From Rugalucina vietnamica (taxonomy: Eukaryota > Mollusca > Bivalvia > Lucinida > Lucinidae), in contig OZ024878.1 in NCBI GenBank assembly GCA_964017185.1, positions 1,828,501 through 1,892,500 on the forward strand: 64,000 nt of DNA. The letters are read 5' to 3'. Below are positions 13,501-21,639 of the stretch, piece by piece (the first letter of the stretch is position 1; each line of letters begins with the position of its first letter). A program made the translations under genes and the position numbers. The notes beneath the pieces were generated by a model. It was not told the origin of the DNA. It saw nothing but the letters and a program-made list of their open reading frames with translations, and made no database searches.

Positions 13501-16500
13501 CGGTCCTGTTTCCAGGAATCGTTTTCCAATAAACAATATGACTTCCCGGTTTGGAGAAATGAAACTTCCAGAATTAAGAGAAGAACTTCGTAAAAGAAAC
13601 GCCAAACTTGATGGGCGAAAGAAAGATTTAATTGAACGGTGTGTTTCCGTATAACAATCGTTTTTTTTCCCCAAGAATCAACACGAAAACGTTCGCTCCC
13701 GGCACAGTGGAATCTTGTCTGGGTCGAATTCAACCCGTTACCAATGCCCTTTTTTTCCAAGACATTGTCACAAAAATCAATTTATTATTGATCTCGTGAC
13801 CAATTGAAATAAAAAGAAGGATCGCATAAGTGTTTGTTTACGCAGTAACTAAGGAGACCCGATCAATTCAACGACAATACACACGTTTCGGCCCACGTAA
13901 ATTTTGAGCAAGATGGTTCGTTCTTCAGACGTAAGCGCCGAAATTTTGTCTTATTAAATTGCTGGTATCATTATTATACTGTCCGTTTTGTAATACACAT
14001 GATCCATATTTATCCTAAAATGAAATAGCTCTCTATATATATTATATAATTGGAGAAATAATTCTTTATATTTAGGGAGCTGGGGAGCTATGTTCCTACT
14101 ACCAAGTTGATCCTTTTTTTTTTTACTGTGTAATGAGACAATTAATTTCTGATCATTGCCTCAGGTACTGTGTAGATTTTTTGACTTGCTCAATGCCACA
14201 ATGAACGGCACCCCAGTTGAGGATCGAACCTGGGACCAGAGTCCTATACTCTTCTTCTGCGCCAGTCTGACCATTACCTCATAAGTTGTGATAAAGGCCA
14301 CAACAAATGGCATGCCAGGACCCAAGATCTCCGACCACTCCTGAGGCCAGCACTCTGCCACTGAGTCCAGCCCACTCCAATGAAAGCAATGTGGCCTTGA
14401 GGTAGCACATCAGAATCCAAATCAAGAGGTCTCGGGTTAATAAAAATCTGTTCCAATTTTTTATTGAACTTTTGGGACTGCTGGGACTCATCGTGCCCGC
14501 TACTCCAGGTCTTATTGGCCAGGGATACAAACTGCTTGTGTATTACGCCAGAGAAAATTAATTTTTTAAGATCCCCCCCCCCCCTCCGAATAGAACAAAA
14601 ATATATTTTTCAATACAAAATAAAGATAATGTGTAAGTTTCATTTATTTAATTGTCTCTGTGTTCTCTGAGATCAGAGAATCTGAATTAATTTTCTCTGG
14701 CCTTAACAGTATGAACTTCTCTTCCAGATTGGAAGCCTATGAGAGAAACAAGAATTTTGGGCAGCCAGACCTTACAGAGCCTGAATATAACATGGTTGTG
14801 CCAGATGGAAGCCTTTATAAGGATGTAAATGCTGACACAAAATTTTGTGACTTTTCTATGGACACTGTTGTTCACTATTTACATCAATTTGACAAGGAAC
14901 TTGACATTAAGACCATCCAAGAGTTTTATGATGACACAATGCTTAAATATTTCAGATTGGCATCAGAAAATGAAAAAATGTTTGTCAAAAGTGCCTGTCA
15001 AGCAGAATACATTAAATGTCGCGAGTACTTCATAGACATTGCAATTGACAAAGACGGGCTCATCATAGAATCCCAGTGTGATTGTGGAGGTGGCATGGGC
15101 CCAAACGGACACTGTAAACATATCTGTGTTGTGCTTTATGGTGCATATAAATTCTCACAAAAGAAAACTATTAAAGTGCAGGAAACATGTACACAGAAAC
15201 TTCAAACATTCCATCGAAGCAAAAGATTTGTTGGTAGCCCCCTGAAAGCCAACCAGCTGAATGTTCCAGGGGCAGACGAGATCACCAATGTGACATTTGA
15301 CCCTAGACCACCACACTACCGAGGAAATCCTGGATATCAAGATTTTTTCCGAAACACATGTTTAAATTTTTCTGGAGTTTCAACAATGCCTGTATTCCAA
15401 CTGTTTGAACCTGCAAATGCTTTGGCCATTGCTAAAGACCATGACTATCTAAAACTTACACCAGAGGATAATTTCTTAGAGAAACTTTGTGTAACTACTA
15501 TTTCTGAGCAAGAGAGGGTAAATGTAGAGGAAAGGACTCTGGGACAGACAGGGAATCCATTGTGGGCAGAAGAAAGAACAAAAAGACTTCCCTCTTCGCA
15601 GTTTGGAAGAATATGTAAGGCTATGTCTGACAATTCAAAAAGTGATAAAAACAAACTTATTCATTCTTTAGTTACTATTTCCCATATAAATGCACCGTCT
15701 TTACAGCACGGAAAGAAATATGAAGAGCTAGCTGTTTCTAAATATATGACAGACTTTGGACAAGAAGTAAAAAAGTGTGGAATAGTGGTGTGTCAAGAGT
15801 ATCCATTTCTTGCTTGCTCTCCCGATGGCATAATAGATAAGTCTCTCTTGTTGGAAGTGAAATGTCCATATTCTGCTAAGGATAAAATGATTACTCCTGT
15901 GACAGTACCATATTTGAAAATGAACGAAGAATCTAAATATTATCTGAACCATAATCATGATTATTATTATCAAGTCCAGGGTCAGTTACTTTGTACCGGA
16001 GCACAGAAATGTATTTTTGCTGTCTTCACAGGTGTGGACATTAAGTATGTTACAATTACTAGAGACAATGAATTTATTAAGGACATGGTTGAGAAACTGA
16101 AACTTTTCTTTAAAAATCATTTCCGACCAGCATTGCTTGAGAAGCGATTCTATAAGACATATATACCATAAAAAGTATTGTCATTGTGTTATTCTTTGTT
16201 TTACCAACAATATAAAGAAAACCAACAATTTGGGGGTCCGACCAGGTCTGATACAAACCGAGCTGTACAAGCACAGAAGATGATAGAAGCTTGAAATTTC
16301 GGATTTAAGAAGAAGAGATTGTACTATCCATGCAGCGAAAACAAAGGCGCTGATCAGCTGTGCAGTTATAAACCAAGGTTCCGTCTCCATATGAACTTAA
16401 TTGTTGATGGGATGTTAAACCCCAAATCAGTCAGTCATTCATTGTCCAAAACTTCTGAAAGTTGGGTACATGATAGATTTGAGCCTGTGCATGAGAAAAC

Positions 16501-19500
16501 CAACAATTTGCATATGCGAAAAACAAAGACGCAGATCAGCTGTGCAGTAGTATGCAAATAATTTAACAAAACTGACACTATGAAAATCTTGCATCATGAA
16601 AATATGTACTTAAACATTTTTCATGCTCAACTCAGCTGAGAATGATTATTTATCATGCTCTTCCACAATAAATGGCTACAGCTTATGAGATTTGCATATT
16701 TTAGATCACTAAAGAGGCAAAGACAGTCATTTATTTTGCTTGTTACAGTTAATTCAATATGTTGAATCTTATCCACCATAGAATTAAGACAATTTTCTGT
16801 TTAAGAACAAAGATAAATTTGACTCTGAGCTGAATGTAGGATGAAAAAGTCTATAATGTTATCATACATACATGTATTCAGACTGTACCATATGAATTTT
16901 TTCTCAAGCATGCTTTGGAATAATGCATGTTCTAAAATTGCACAGCATATAACAGCCAAAAATAATTTCTGCTGACATTTTTGTCTCAGTGCTAGTCATA
17001 GGATGACAAAGTATTTTGTAAGTCTTTCCTAAACCTATAATGCGTTCAATGTGAACCCGTTTACTAGATATCCGTCTGTCTCGTAAAATAACTTTACCAC
17101 TAAGTCTGTTTGTTTTCTTAAAGAAGGTAGGAATGTTAACGGTGACATCCTGGGAAGCAAACATATCTTGCACATTGAACCCTTTATCCGCCATAACTGA
17201 ATCTCCAGGGTCACACATTGAAACTATGTTGCATCTCTCAACAATTTGTCTGTCACTGGTAGAACCACCAAACACAGGGGAAATAAAAGATACGAGGCCG
17301 CCTGGCGTAGCTCCAATTAGTGTTTTCACAGTATTACGGTTTTTGTAGGTTGAGAAGGTTGACTGTTGAGCCCTCGGAGCTTTTGGCTTCTTGATAGGAC
17401 ACTCTGTTCCATCGATGATTACACGAGTGGTAGGAAACTTTGCCCTGAAATCTGATGGGTTAAAGTACCTTACTAGGCTGCGCGACGGCCAAATATTTAA
17501 TTCTTGCCACTGTCTGTGCATAAATAAAATCCAGGTGTAAACTATGTTTTTCACTGTCGCCTCAGATATATTGAACATTATCGATAACTCGTAATTAGTG
17601 GTATATCTCCTGAGTTTCATTAATGTTATAAAGAACTGATCCTCCACTGAAATTGTTACAATATTGTGGTAAATATAATTAAGGCAGTAAGCTGCTGGAC
17701 CCAGAGTACTTAGCACAAACATAACTTTGACATATGATTCCAAACCGGTGTAAAAATGTATAGCCTTATCATTGGATTTGAAATTCTGTAAGCTGTACAT
17801 CGGTTTTGGCTCGGTCTGTGTACTGAAGTCTCGTGGCATAAAAACTGGTTCTGCTGAGAAATCATAGACTGTTGAAGTTTCTCTGCTTTCAACTGTTACT
17901 TCAGACACATCAACAGGTACATGAATCTCCTGTTCCAACAGCTGAGCTACAGTTTCCTCTGCTTTTCTTTTCCTGGATGCTCTGTCTTGTAGCCGCTTCA
18001 CTCTGTCCTCCTGTAAGTAGGGTGGTTACAATATACTAGACTATTGATGCATGGCAATAAGTAGCCTGGAAATCTTACTTTTCAATATTTGATTATTTTA
18101 GATCAAAAACATAGAATGTGGCTACTTGTAAGAACCGCCTCACCCAGGCGATTCAAACGCATAGCTTTAATATATGTTTTGAGCAAAAATATAAAACTTT
18201 TTGTTTTCCATTTTTACAGCTATAAAAATCTCTTTTTTATTACATGGGTGATTTTTCGTAACTTGTACATGAAATTATTAAGAATTTGACCAGGGGTCTG
18301 ATATAATATACAAGTGTTGCTTTTTAAAATATGTACTTTTTTATGCAAGCAAAAACAGTTTTACCCAAACACCAGGATAACATGTCCGTGTAATATATAC
18401 CGCCTGGATTTTTTATCCAAAAAATAGATTGTGGGTACTCGGAGAGGCGGTTCAAATGTATATCCAAGATCAATATTTGATCAAAAATATAAAATATCAA
18501 AAAATGTGAAGAAATCATCAACTCTGTAAACAAAAAAAAACTCTGTATATTGCATGAGCATGCTTTCATAATGAACATTCTTTATGTGCATTAATATGTG
18601 CAAATTGCCAAATATACCATTACCTGCACATAGGCACACTGTTAATGATAATAATTGCAATTTCACTTTCCTGCAATGTCAATACTATCACAATAACCAT
18701 TTTGGACAAACATGATTTCCCTACCTGTAACGCAGCATTTGTCCGACTCCAATTAAAAATGGAAGGCACAGCTTCTGGCTTCAACTTCTGTTGTAAAGGT
18801 TTGCGACCTAGAAGTAGATAAACAATCAATGCAAGACATCTGCAAAACCGCCTTAGACAGAGGGTTCCTCAAACATCTATGTTTGGAAATCTGCCCCATA
18901 GGAATCACCGCATAAGAATCACCGGTATAGATGGTGAGTAAATAGAGATTCAGATTAATACATGTAGTTTCTGAGGAGAGCCAACAGAGGAGGAATTTTT
19001 ATTAAATCTTGTGAAGATTTAATTTATTTTTATTAAATATTGTGAAGATTTAATTAAAAAAATATTGGTCAACAATACTATTTTGAACAAGACATGCTCA
19101 GTTAATTGCTCAGTTAATTTAAGTTAATTCACATCATTCTTAATCACACAGGTTTCCAACACCCGTCGTTTGACTGCTGCAAAAAAATGTTTACTTCCTG
19201 GTTCTATCGAATTTATGTACCCATCGGAAATACCGAATTTTCACAAACTGACTCGCAGTTTTTACAATAACAGAAACGAAACAAATGTGATTTATTGCAA
19301 ATATAACATTAAGAAAATAAGTACAAACCATCTATGGTCTCGGAGACATAATCGCTGGGCGTGAAATGTGCTTTACAAACAACAGCCGTATCAGAAGGTT
19401 GCCAGTCTTTCCGGGTCACCTCGTCCACACGTTTCACGGCTCTAATCCATTTTTGTCTCACTTCTGGGTCAGCTGGGAACCTATGTCCGCCTCTCTTACT

Positions 19501-19969
19501 GCATTGCGGCACAGAACAGCACGTTGATGGCATAATTTCTCTCGTTTTAATCAGAAAATAGCTGTTTTTACATTTACTTCCGCGTTTCACTCTATAAATA
19601 AACAATGTTGCCAGGACCGCGTCATACTGCGCCACCTAGGCAGGGGAAACAACTCACTACTAAAAACCATTTAGGGGTCTAATAATAAGCGGAGAGTTAA
19701 AAAAACGTTATAATAAAGCAAAATCATCCAAGTTTATGGTCTCATTTCAGGGTGAAAACTTCCTAAGTGAGAAGCTGTACGATGAAATCCTAGCAGATGC
19801 AAGAATATACCTAATACCCGCCAGATCAGAGGATCTATATTTCCTCCGATTCGCCATTTGTGCAGAAAGAACAACTTCTGATGACGTCAAATTTTCGTTC
19901 AACGTCATCAAAACATGTGCAGACAGAATGCTGAGGCTTCCGTTCACAAAGACACAAGCCGCTGATTGA
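2078..19969 (+). CDS. Aromatic-L-amino-acid decarboxylase family (AMD/DHPAA-synthase-like), 5'-partial, 11 exons
   Basis: Exons read from GT-AG sites and reading phase: 2078-2191, 2610-2729, 4256-4390, 6493-6636, 7912-7978, 10197-10291, 10622-10689, 11683-11773, 12271-12369, 12979-13080, 19751-19969 (TGA). They join in frame to 417 codons. About 60-70 N-terminal residues expected for the family were not found to the left. Seen: SPACTELEV and GGGVIQ (exon 2), LGTT (exon 5), the PLP-binding HIDAAYAG (exon 6), the Schiff-base lysine motif NPHKW (exon 7), the catalytic-loop Tyr in DPIYLRH (exon 8), and [12 protein letters not shown] (exon 9). The Gly of PLGRR matches DDC-type enzymes; HDC has Ser there. 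In exon 4 the family's AHSSV motif reads GNSSV, so the PLP-stacking His (His192 in DDC) is Asn, as in insect AMD/DHPAA synthases. Family membership is secure. Substrate and reaction (amine or aldehyde product) are inferred. Confidence 0.92.
3148..3269. repeat. Near-perfect 122-bp palindrome
   Basis: GGGTTATTGCACTGATATCG at the left is matched by its reverse complement at 3235-3269. The inner part (TTGGGATATC, GGACGC) continues the pairing down to a short loop near 3210. It lies in intron 2 of the decarboxylase gene and abuts the palindrome-rich stretch to its right. Confidence 0.8.
3270..3776. mobile_element. Short inverted-repeat element rich in GATATC
   Basis: TATAGCTATAAATATC near 3283-3299 is matched by GATATTTATAGCT near 3751-3764, with TTTTATTA/TAATAAAA outside, suggesting terminal inverted repeats of a ~500-bp non-autonomous element. 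The interior has two TTTTTGCACT repeats (3370-3420) and a hairpin GCAGATATC...GATATCTGC (3686-3710). No coding content was seen. The boundary with the 3148-3269 palindrome is uncertain; both may be one element. Confidence 0.45.
3945..4092 (-). repeat. tRNA-derived SINE (minus strand)
   Basis: On the minus strand, a tRNA-like head from about 4090 down to 4020 has an A-box (TAGTGTAATGG) and a perfect B-box with T-stem (GCGGGTTCGAAACCCGT). The 3' acceptor strand does not pair with the 5' end, so a functional tRNA is unlikely. A tRNA-unrelated body continues to about 3945. Confidence 0.6.
4650..5460 (+). mobile_element. 5'-truncated Penelope-like retroelement, 3' end only
   Basis: This copy starts inside the last codons of the RT ORF seen at 32239-33267 and continues through the same 3' region. 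It ends in the shared tail (GAGTGGCCACCTATTGGG, then a terminal stretch ending CTTGTACCTT at 5460). It lies in intron 3 of the decarboxylase gene. Coding remnants have frameshifts. Confidence 0.75.
5550..5612 (+). repeat. Fragment of dispersed repeat D
   Basis: GGTCACTGAAGCCGAAACCG and CCATCCCCTTTCTCATTAAT match segments at 7085-7160 and 28012-28070. This is the short form, without the upstream half. Confidence 0.55.
6878..7190 (+). repeat. Dispersed repeat D
   Basis: About 310 bp matching 27797-28108: shared blocks TTATATTTTCCTTTTGGT, TGAGATCAGCG, ATTATCGGTTAAGATTCATT, CGAAACCGCGGTATGG and CACTGCTCTTAAAGG. A partial copy of its right end lies at 6740-6815, and a minus-strand trace near 39935-39990. 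No ORF; nature unknown. Confidence 0.6.
7638..7872 (+). mobile_element. MITE family A copy
   Basis: Ends are inverted: GAGCCGCATCGTGAGAAAAC at the left and GTTTTCTCACGTCGCGGCTC at the right. The core at about 7674-7738 is a 65-bp palindrome (GCGAAAACAAAGGCG, GATCAGCTTCGCGGT and complements) with one mismatch. The flanks share ATTA. It sits 39 bp upstream of exon 5 of the decarboxylase gene. Confidence 0.85.
8297..10140 (+). mobile_element. Penelope-like retroelement copy with an inverted terminal fragment at its 5' side
   Basis: 8297-8447 is the reverse complement of the family's 3' end: it contains CCCACTCCAAAAACCGAG and GAGCAGCTATTTCC, matching 33725-33880 read backwards. It is followed directly by the second half of the RT ORF (8461-9034) and the 3' region, ending TTGTACCTTTT at 10140. 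An internal 3'-region duplication is visible (CCACTGCAGAAGCTGAGGGT at 9426; CACTACAGAAGCTGAGGGCG at 9776). The copy lies in intron 5 of the decarboxylase gene. Confidence 0.75.
8489..9034 (+). pseudogene. 5'-truncated reverse transcriptase ORF fragment
   Basis: 181 codons open, nearly identical to the C-terminal two thirds of the ORF at 32239-33267. The upstream RT motifs, including GIPMGTNCAP, are missing. The YLDDLL motif is read just before 8489 in a different frame. The last ~70 codons of the intact ORF are lost through a frameshift after KKRNDFSFQ. It is a dead copy. Confidence 0.75.
10519..10542. repeat. Poly(T) tract
   Basis: An uninterrupted run of about 24 T in intron 6 of the decarboxylase gene, with no recognised element attached. 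Confidence 0.85.
11809..12043 (-). mobile_element. MITE family A copy
   Basis: Same termini as the 7638 copy (GAGCCGCGACGCGAGAAAAC / GTTTTCTCACGATGCGGCTC) and the same palindromic core (about 11944-12010), in the opposite orientation judged by the asymmetric GTACAAGC/CTTGAAATTTC arm. It begins 36 bp after exon 8 of the decarboxylase gene. Confidence 0.85.
12625..12900 (+). mobile_element. MITE family B copy
   Basis: A full-length reference copy. Left end ACATTACGAAAATATGCCC, right end GGACATGTTTTCCTGAT. The palindromic core at 12732-12797 is built on GATTGTGGGTAC and ACCGCCTCG/CGAGGCGGT. The asymmetric right arm is GTTTACCCCTGCATACCCC. Confidence 0.8.
13538..16171 (+). CDS. Transposon-encoded SAP-SWIM-YqaJ nuclease (ISL2EU second ORF)
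   Basis: Two exons, 13538-13638 and 14728-16171, join in frame to 514 aa; the junction reads IERLEAYER. Exon 1 is a short SAP DNA-binding motif (residues about 3-35: [19 protein letters not shown], then RKKDLIER). Exon 2 carries a SWIM-type zinc finger (QCDCGGG...GHCKH; CxCx(n)CxH, residues about 155-175) and then a YqaJ/lambda-exonuclease-like PD-(D/E)XK domain (about residues 315-490). Visible catalytic elements are HGKKYEE, SPDG, EVKCP and QVQGQL. Such proteins accompany ISL2EU transposases; their exact role in transposition is not established. The start codon is the first ATG inside the left terminus and gives the SAP motif. An in-frame ATG at 14660 is intronic. The gene converges on the transposase gene, leaving about 730 bp between stops. 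Confidence 0.85.
14160..14445 (-). repeat. Degenerate tRNA-derived SINE fragments
   Basis: In the nuclease-gene intron. On the minus strand, two tRNA-like heads are visible: GGACTCAGTGGCAGAGTGCT followed by TCTTGGGTCC (about 14380-14320), and GGTCAGACTGGCGCAG followed by the B-box CCCAGGTTCGATCC (about 14273-14222). On the plus strand, 14380-14440 has GTGGCCTTGAGGTAGCAC and CAAGAGGTCTCGGGTT, matching the SINE at 60568. The arrangement suggests fragments in both orientations. Confidence 0.5.
16205..16560. repeat. Partial MITE family A copies split by a SINE tail
   Basis: Between the two transposon genes. 16213-16372 holds one MITE A half (AAAACCAACAATTTGGGGGT through GCGAAAACAAAGGCGCTG). A SINE-like 3' tail (TTGTTGATGGGATGTTAAAC, about 16375-16440) follows, and then another MITE A left half begins at 16482 (GAGCCTGTGCATGAGAAAAC). 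No gene is seen here. Confidence 0.55.
16904..19533 (-). CDS. ISL2EU transposase: THAP zinc finger plus DDE domain
   Basis: Three minus-strand exons, 19329-19533, 18725-18807 and 16904-18010, join in phase to 464 aa. Exon 1 is a THAP C2CH DNA-binding domain: [11 protein letters not shown] at the N terminus, then W and CKAHF about 50 residues on. Exon 2 ends the THAP region with the AVPSIFNW motif. Exon 3 has a basic/coiled stretch, a helix-turn-helix ([17 protein letters not shown]) and a DDE_Tnp_4-like catalytic domain with IIDGTE, VMADKGF and HIERIIG supplying the D-D-E residues. No stop or frameshift interrupts it. The start at 19533 was chosen because it places the THAP Cys residues at the usual N-terminal position; an upstream in-frame ATG at 19635 would add 34 residues overlapping the terminal repeat. 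The intron at 18011-18724 carries MITE B pieces. Confidence 0.85.
18100..18560. repeat. Decayed MITE family B fragments
   Basis: In the transposase-gene intron. 18105-18190 has an eroded core (CATAGAATGTGGCTACTTG, AAGAACCGCCTCA). 18370-18560 has the opposite end (AACATGTCCGTG, AATAGATTGTGGGTACTCG). Both lack large parts of the family consensus. Confidence 0.5.
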
Positions 19970-20315
19970 CATTGATGCATCACCCAAGAGGCTTCATGGT
20001 TCAATGGAAGGCTTGCATATTGACACAGACAAGTAGACGTGCTATTGAAATCATGATGATATTATAAACATTTGAGATATATAGACCTTTGAGTAATTAT
20101 TGTAATTGCAGTCCTCAGTGTAAAATGTTTAAAAATGTATTTAAATTGTGCCATTTTGAATATCTAGCCAGCATACTCTACATATAACGTTCCATACTTC
20201 ACAGTAGGGGAACGGAAATGAATAGACAGTTGCTACTGACCGGGAAGTCATGTCACTTGCGATCATGTACAGTGGAGAATCGGTCACTTGCGGCATTGAT
20301 TATTTGTTTACACCT

Positions 20316-20321
20316 AATAAA
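20316..20321 (+). terminator. Candidate poly(A) signal of the decarboxylase gene
   Basis: AATAAA 347 bp after the TGA at 19967-19969 and just before the retroelement tail insertion. It is the first good hexamer downstream; no transcript evidence. Confidence 0.3.
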
Positions 20322-20331
20322 ACGTTCTCTC

Positions 20332-20494
20332 TACTGAGTGGCCACCTATTGGGAAAATAGCTGCTCATTCGGCTTACGAAATGTTTCATGGTATAAGTAC
20401 CTGATTGTTAGTTTGGTTTTTTCCCACCTCGGTTTTTTGGAGTGGGAATCTTTTTCTGATTGCGCCTTTTCCTGATCTTTGCCTACTTGTACCT
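20332..20494 (+). mobile_element. Terminal fragment of the Penelope-like retroelement
   Basis: Only the last ~160 bp of the family (ACTGAGTGGCCACCTATTGG to CCTACTTGTACC), with high identity to 33726-33886. It may be a solo terminal repeat rather than a 5' truncation. Confidence 0.7.
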
Positions 20495-21639
20495 TCTCAA
20501 ATGGACGGAAAAGTAGTCAGGCCCGTTTTATTTGGATTATAGGTAAGTTACATATATGCACTTCATTTTGACCACATGAACTTGCTATTTCATCTCTTGC
20601 TTTCTATGAAATAGACCTTTGATCACTTGTTAATCATGGTTTGATAGGCGATTTTTGAAATTGTAAACACGAATAAAACATGTGTAAAGTAAAAAACAAA
20701 ACACCTGGAATTCAAAGCTTTAGTCACAAAATGGTAATACTTGCTGAGAAAATGAAACAAAATAGTTGCAAAACTGTCCAAGGATGCAAAATATATGGAA
20801 AACATATAACACGTGTAAAACCCAAGATTTGTACAGTCACTTGCTTTGATGACGTAAAAAGCAAGTGACCGAGCGTCTATTGTACAATAAGCAAGTGACC
20901 GATCCTTCCACTGTACATTCGCAAGTGCCGTTACAGTCTATAGACCAAGTGCCCCTGTATTTTCTGGCAGTCCTAAAGTACATGGAGATATATCAACACC
21001 CTGACAGCTTTATTTTTAAAATAAACACAATCTGCTCTACAGCATGAGATAAAACCATTTGTCTGCCATAAATCCGTGCATGTAAACTGAAAGCTAGCAG
21101 AGGTGTTTTTTTTTTTTCAACTTGAAATGTGTAAGACCAGAGATACATGTAACTGAGTTTCATTTTTGTTTAGTTTACTTATTTGCACTGTTACAAAAAC
21201 ACATTCTGAATCAGAGAGATTCACATTTTTTTCAACAGTCTAATCTGTGTCAACTACGATATCATGATACAGTTTATATCCAAACCCAGCAAGCAAAAAC
21301 AACAAAGAGCAACAATTTCTAAAACAATCAAAGTAACTTGTGGCAGAGTAATCACCAAGCTCTGATATTGAAGCCAACATTTCCCAGTCAAACAGGGTTA
21401 AAACAACAATTAATGTCAGGGTGTTGATAAAAAAAAATATAGGAGAAAATTTATGGGCACAGATCTGTGCTCCTCGTAGGACTTAGTCTATAGACTGGTT
21501 ACTTTCGTTCACTTCCGTTCCCATACTGTGATACTTTAAAATGTTTAAATAAAGACAAACAGTAGATACACATTACTCTCTAGATGCACAATTGAAAAAG
21601 TAAGCAAATATCCTTTTGCTTTCCCATACTTAAATGTCA

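Larger units (their letters stand above)
13443..19674. mobile_element. Complete ISL2EU-type DNA transposon
   Basis: A ~6.2-kb element in the last intron of the decarboxylase gene. The termini are inverted: about 13443-13507 and 19609-19674 share ATGG....AGTAGYGAGTTG, CCCCTG and GACGCGGTCCTG blocks. Inside are two convergent genes, each starting close to one end: a SAP-SWIM-YqaJ nuclease (+, 13538-16171) and a THAP-DDE transposase (-, 16904-19533). A THAP/DDE transposase paired with a YqaJ exonuclease is the known content of the ISL2EU (IS4EU) superfamily. Both reading frames are open after splicing. Small MITE and SINE pieces occupy introns and the intergenic stretch only. The exact ends and target duplication could not be fixed by eye. 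Confidence 0.85.
20110..21545. mobile_element. Inverted-repeat element downstream of the decarboxylase gene
   Basis: GTAGGGGAACGGAAATGAA at 20205-20223 is matched in reverse complement at 21502-21528, with AAAATGTTTAAA outside each arm. An inner pair repeats CACTTGC / CGGTCACTTG and CCACTGTACAT (20250-20305 versus 20885-20935). The family's retroelement tail at 20332-20494 is inserted inside. No ORF of note. Confidence 0.5.

Noticed and set aside
14660-14727. ATG at 14660 as start of the nuclease
   Set aside because: Using it would drop the SAP motif and add unrelated residues. Joining 13638 to 14728 restores phase and gives the expected IERLEAYER junction.
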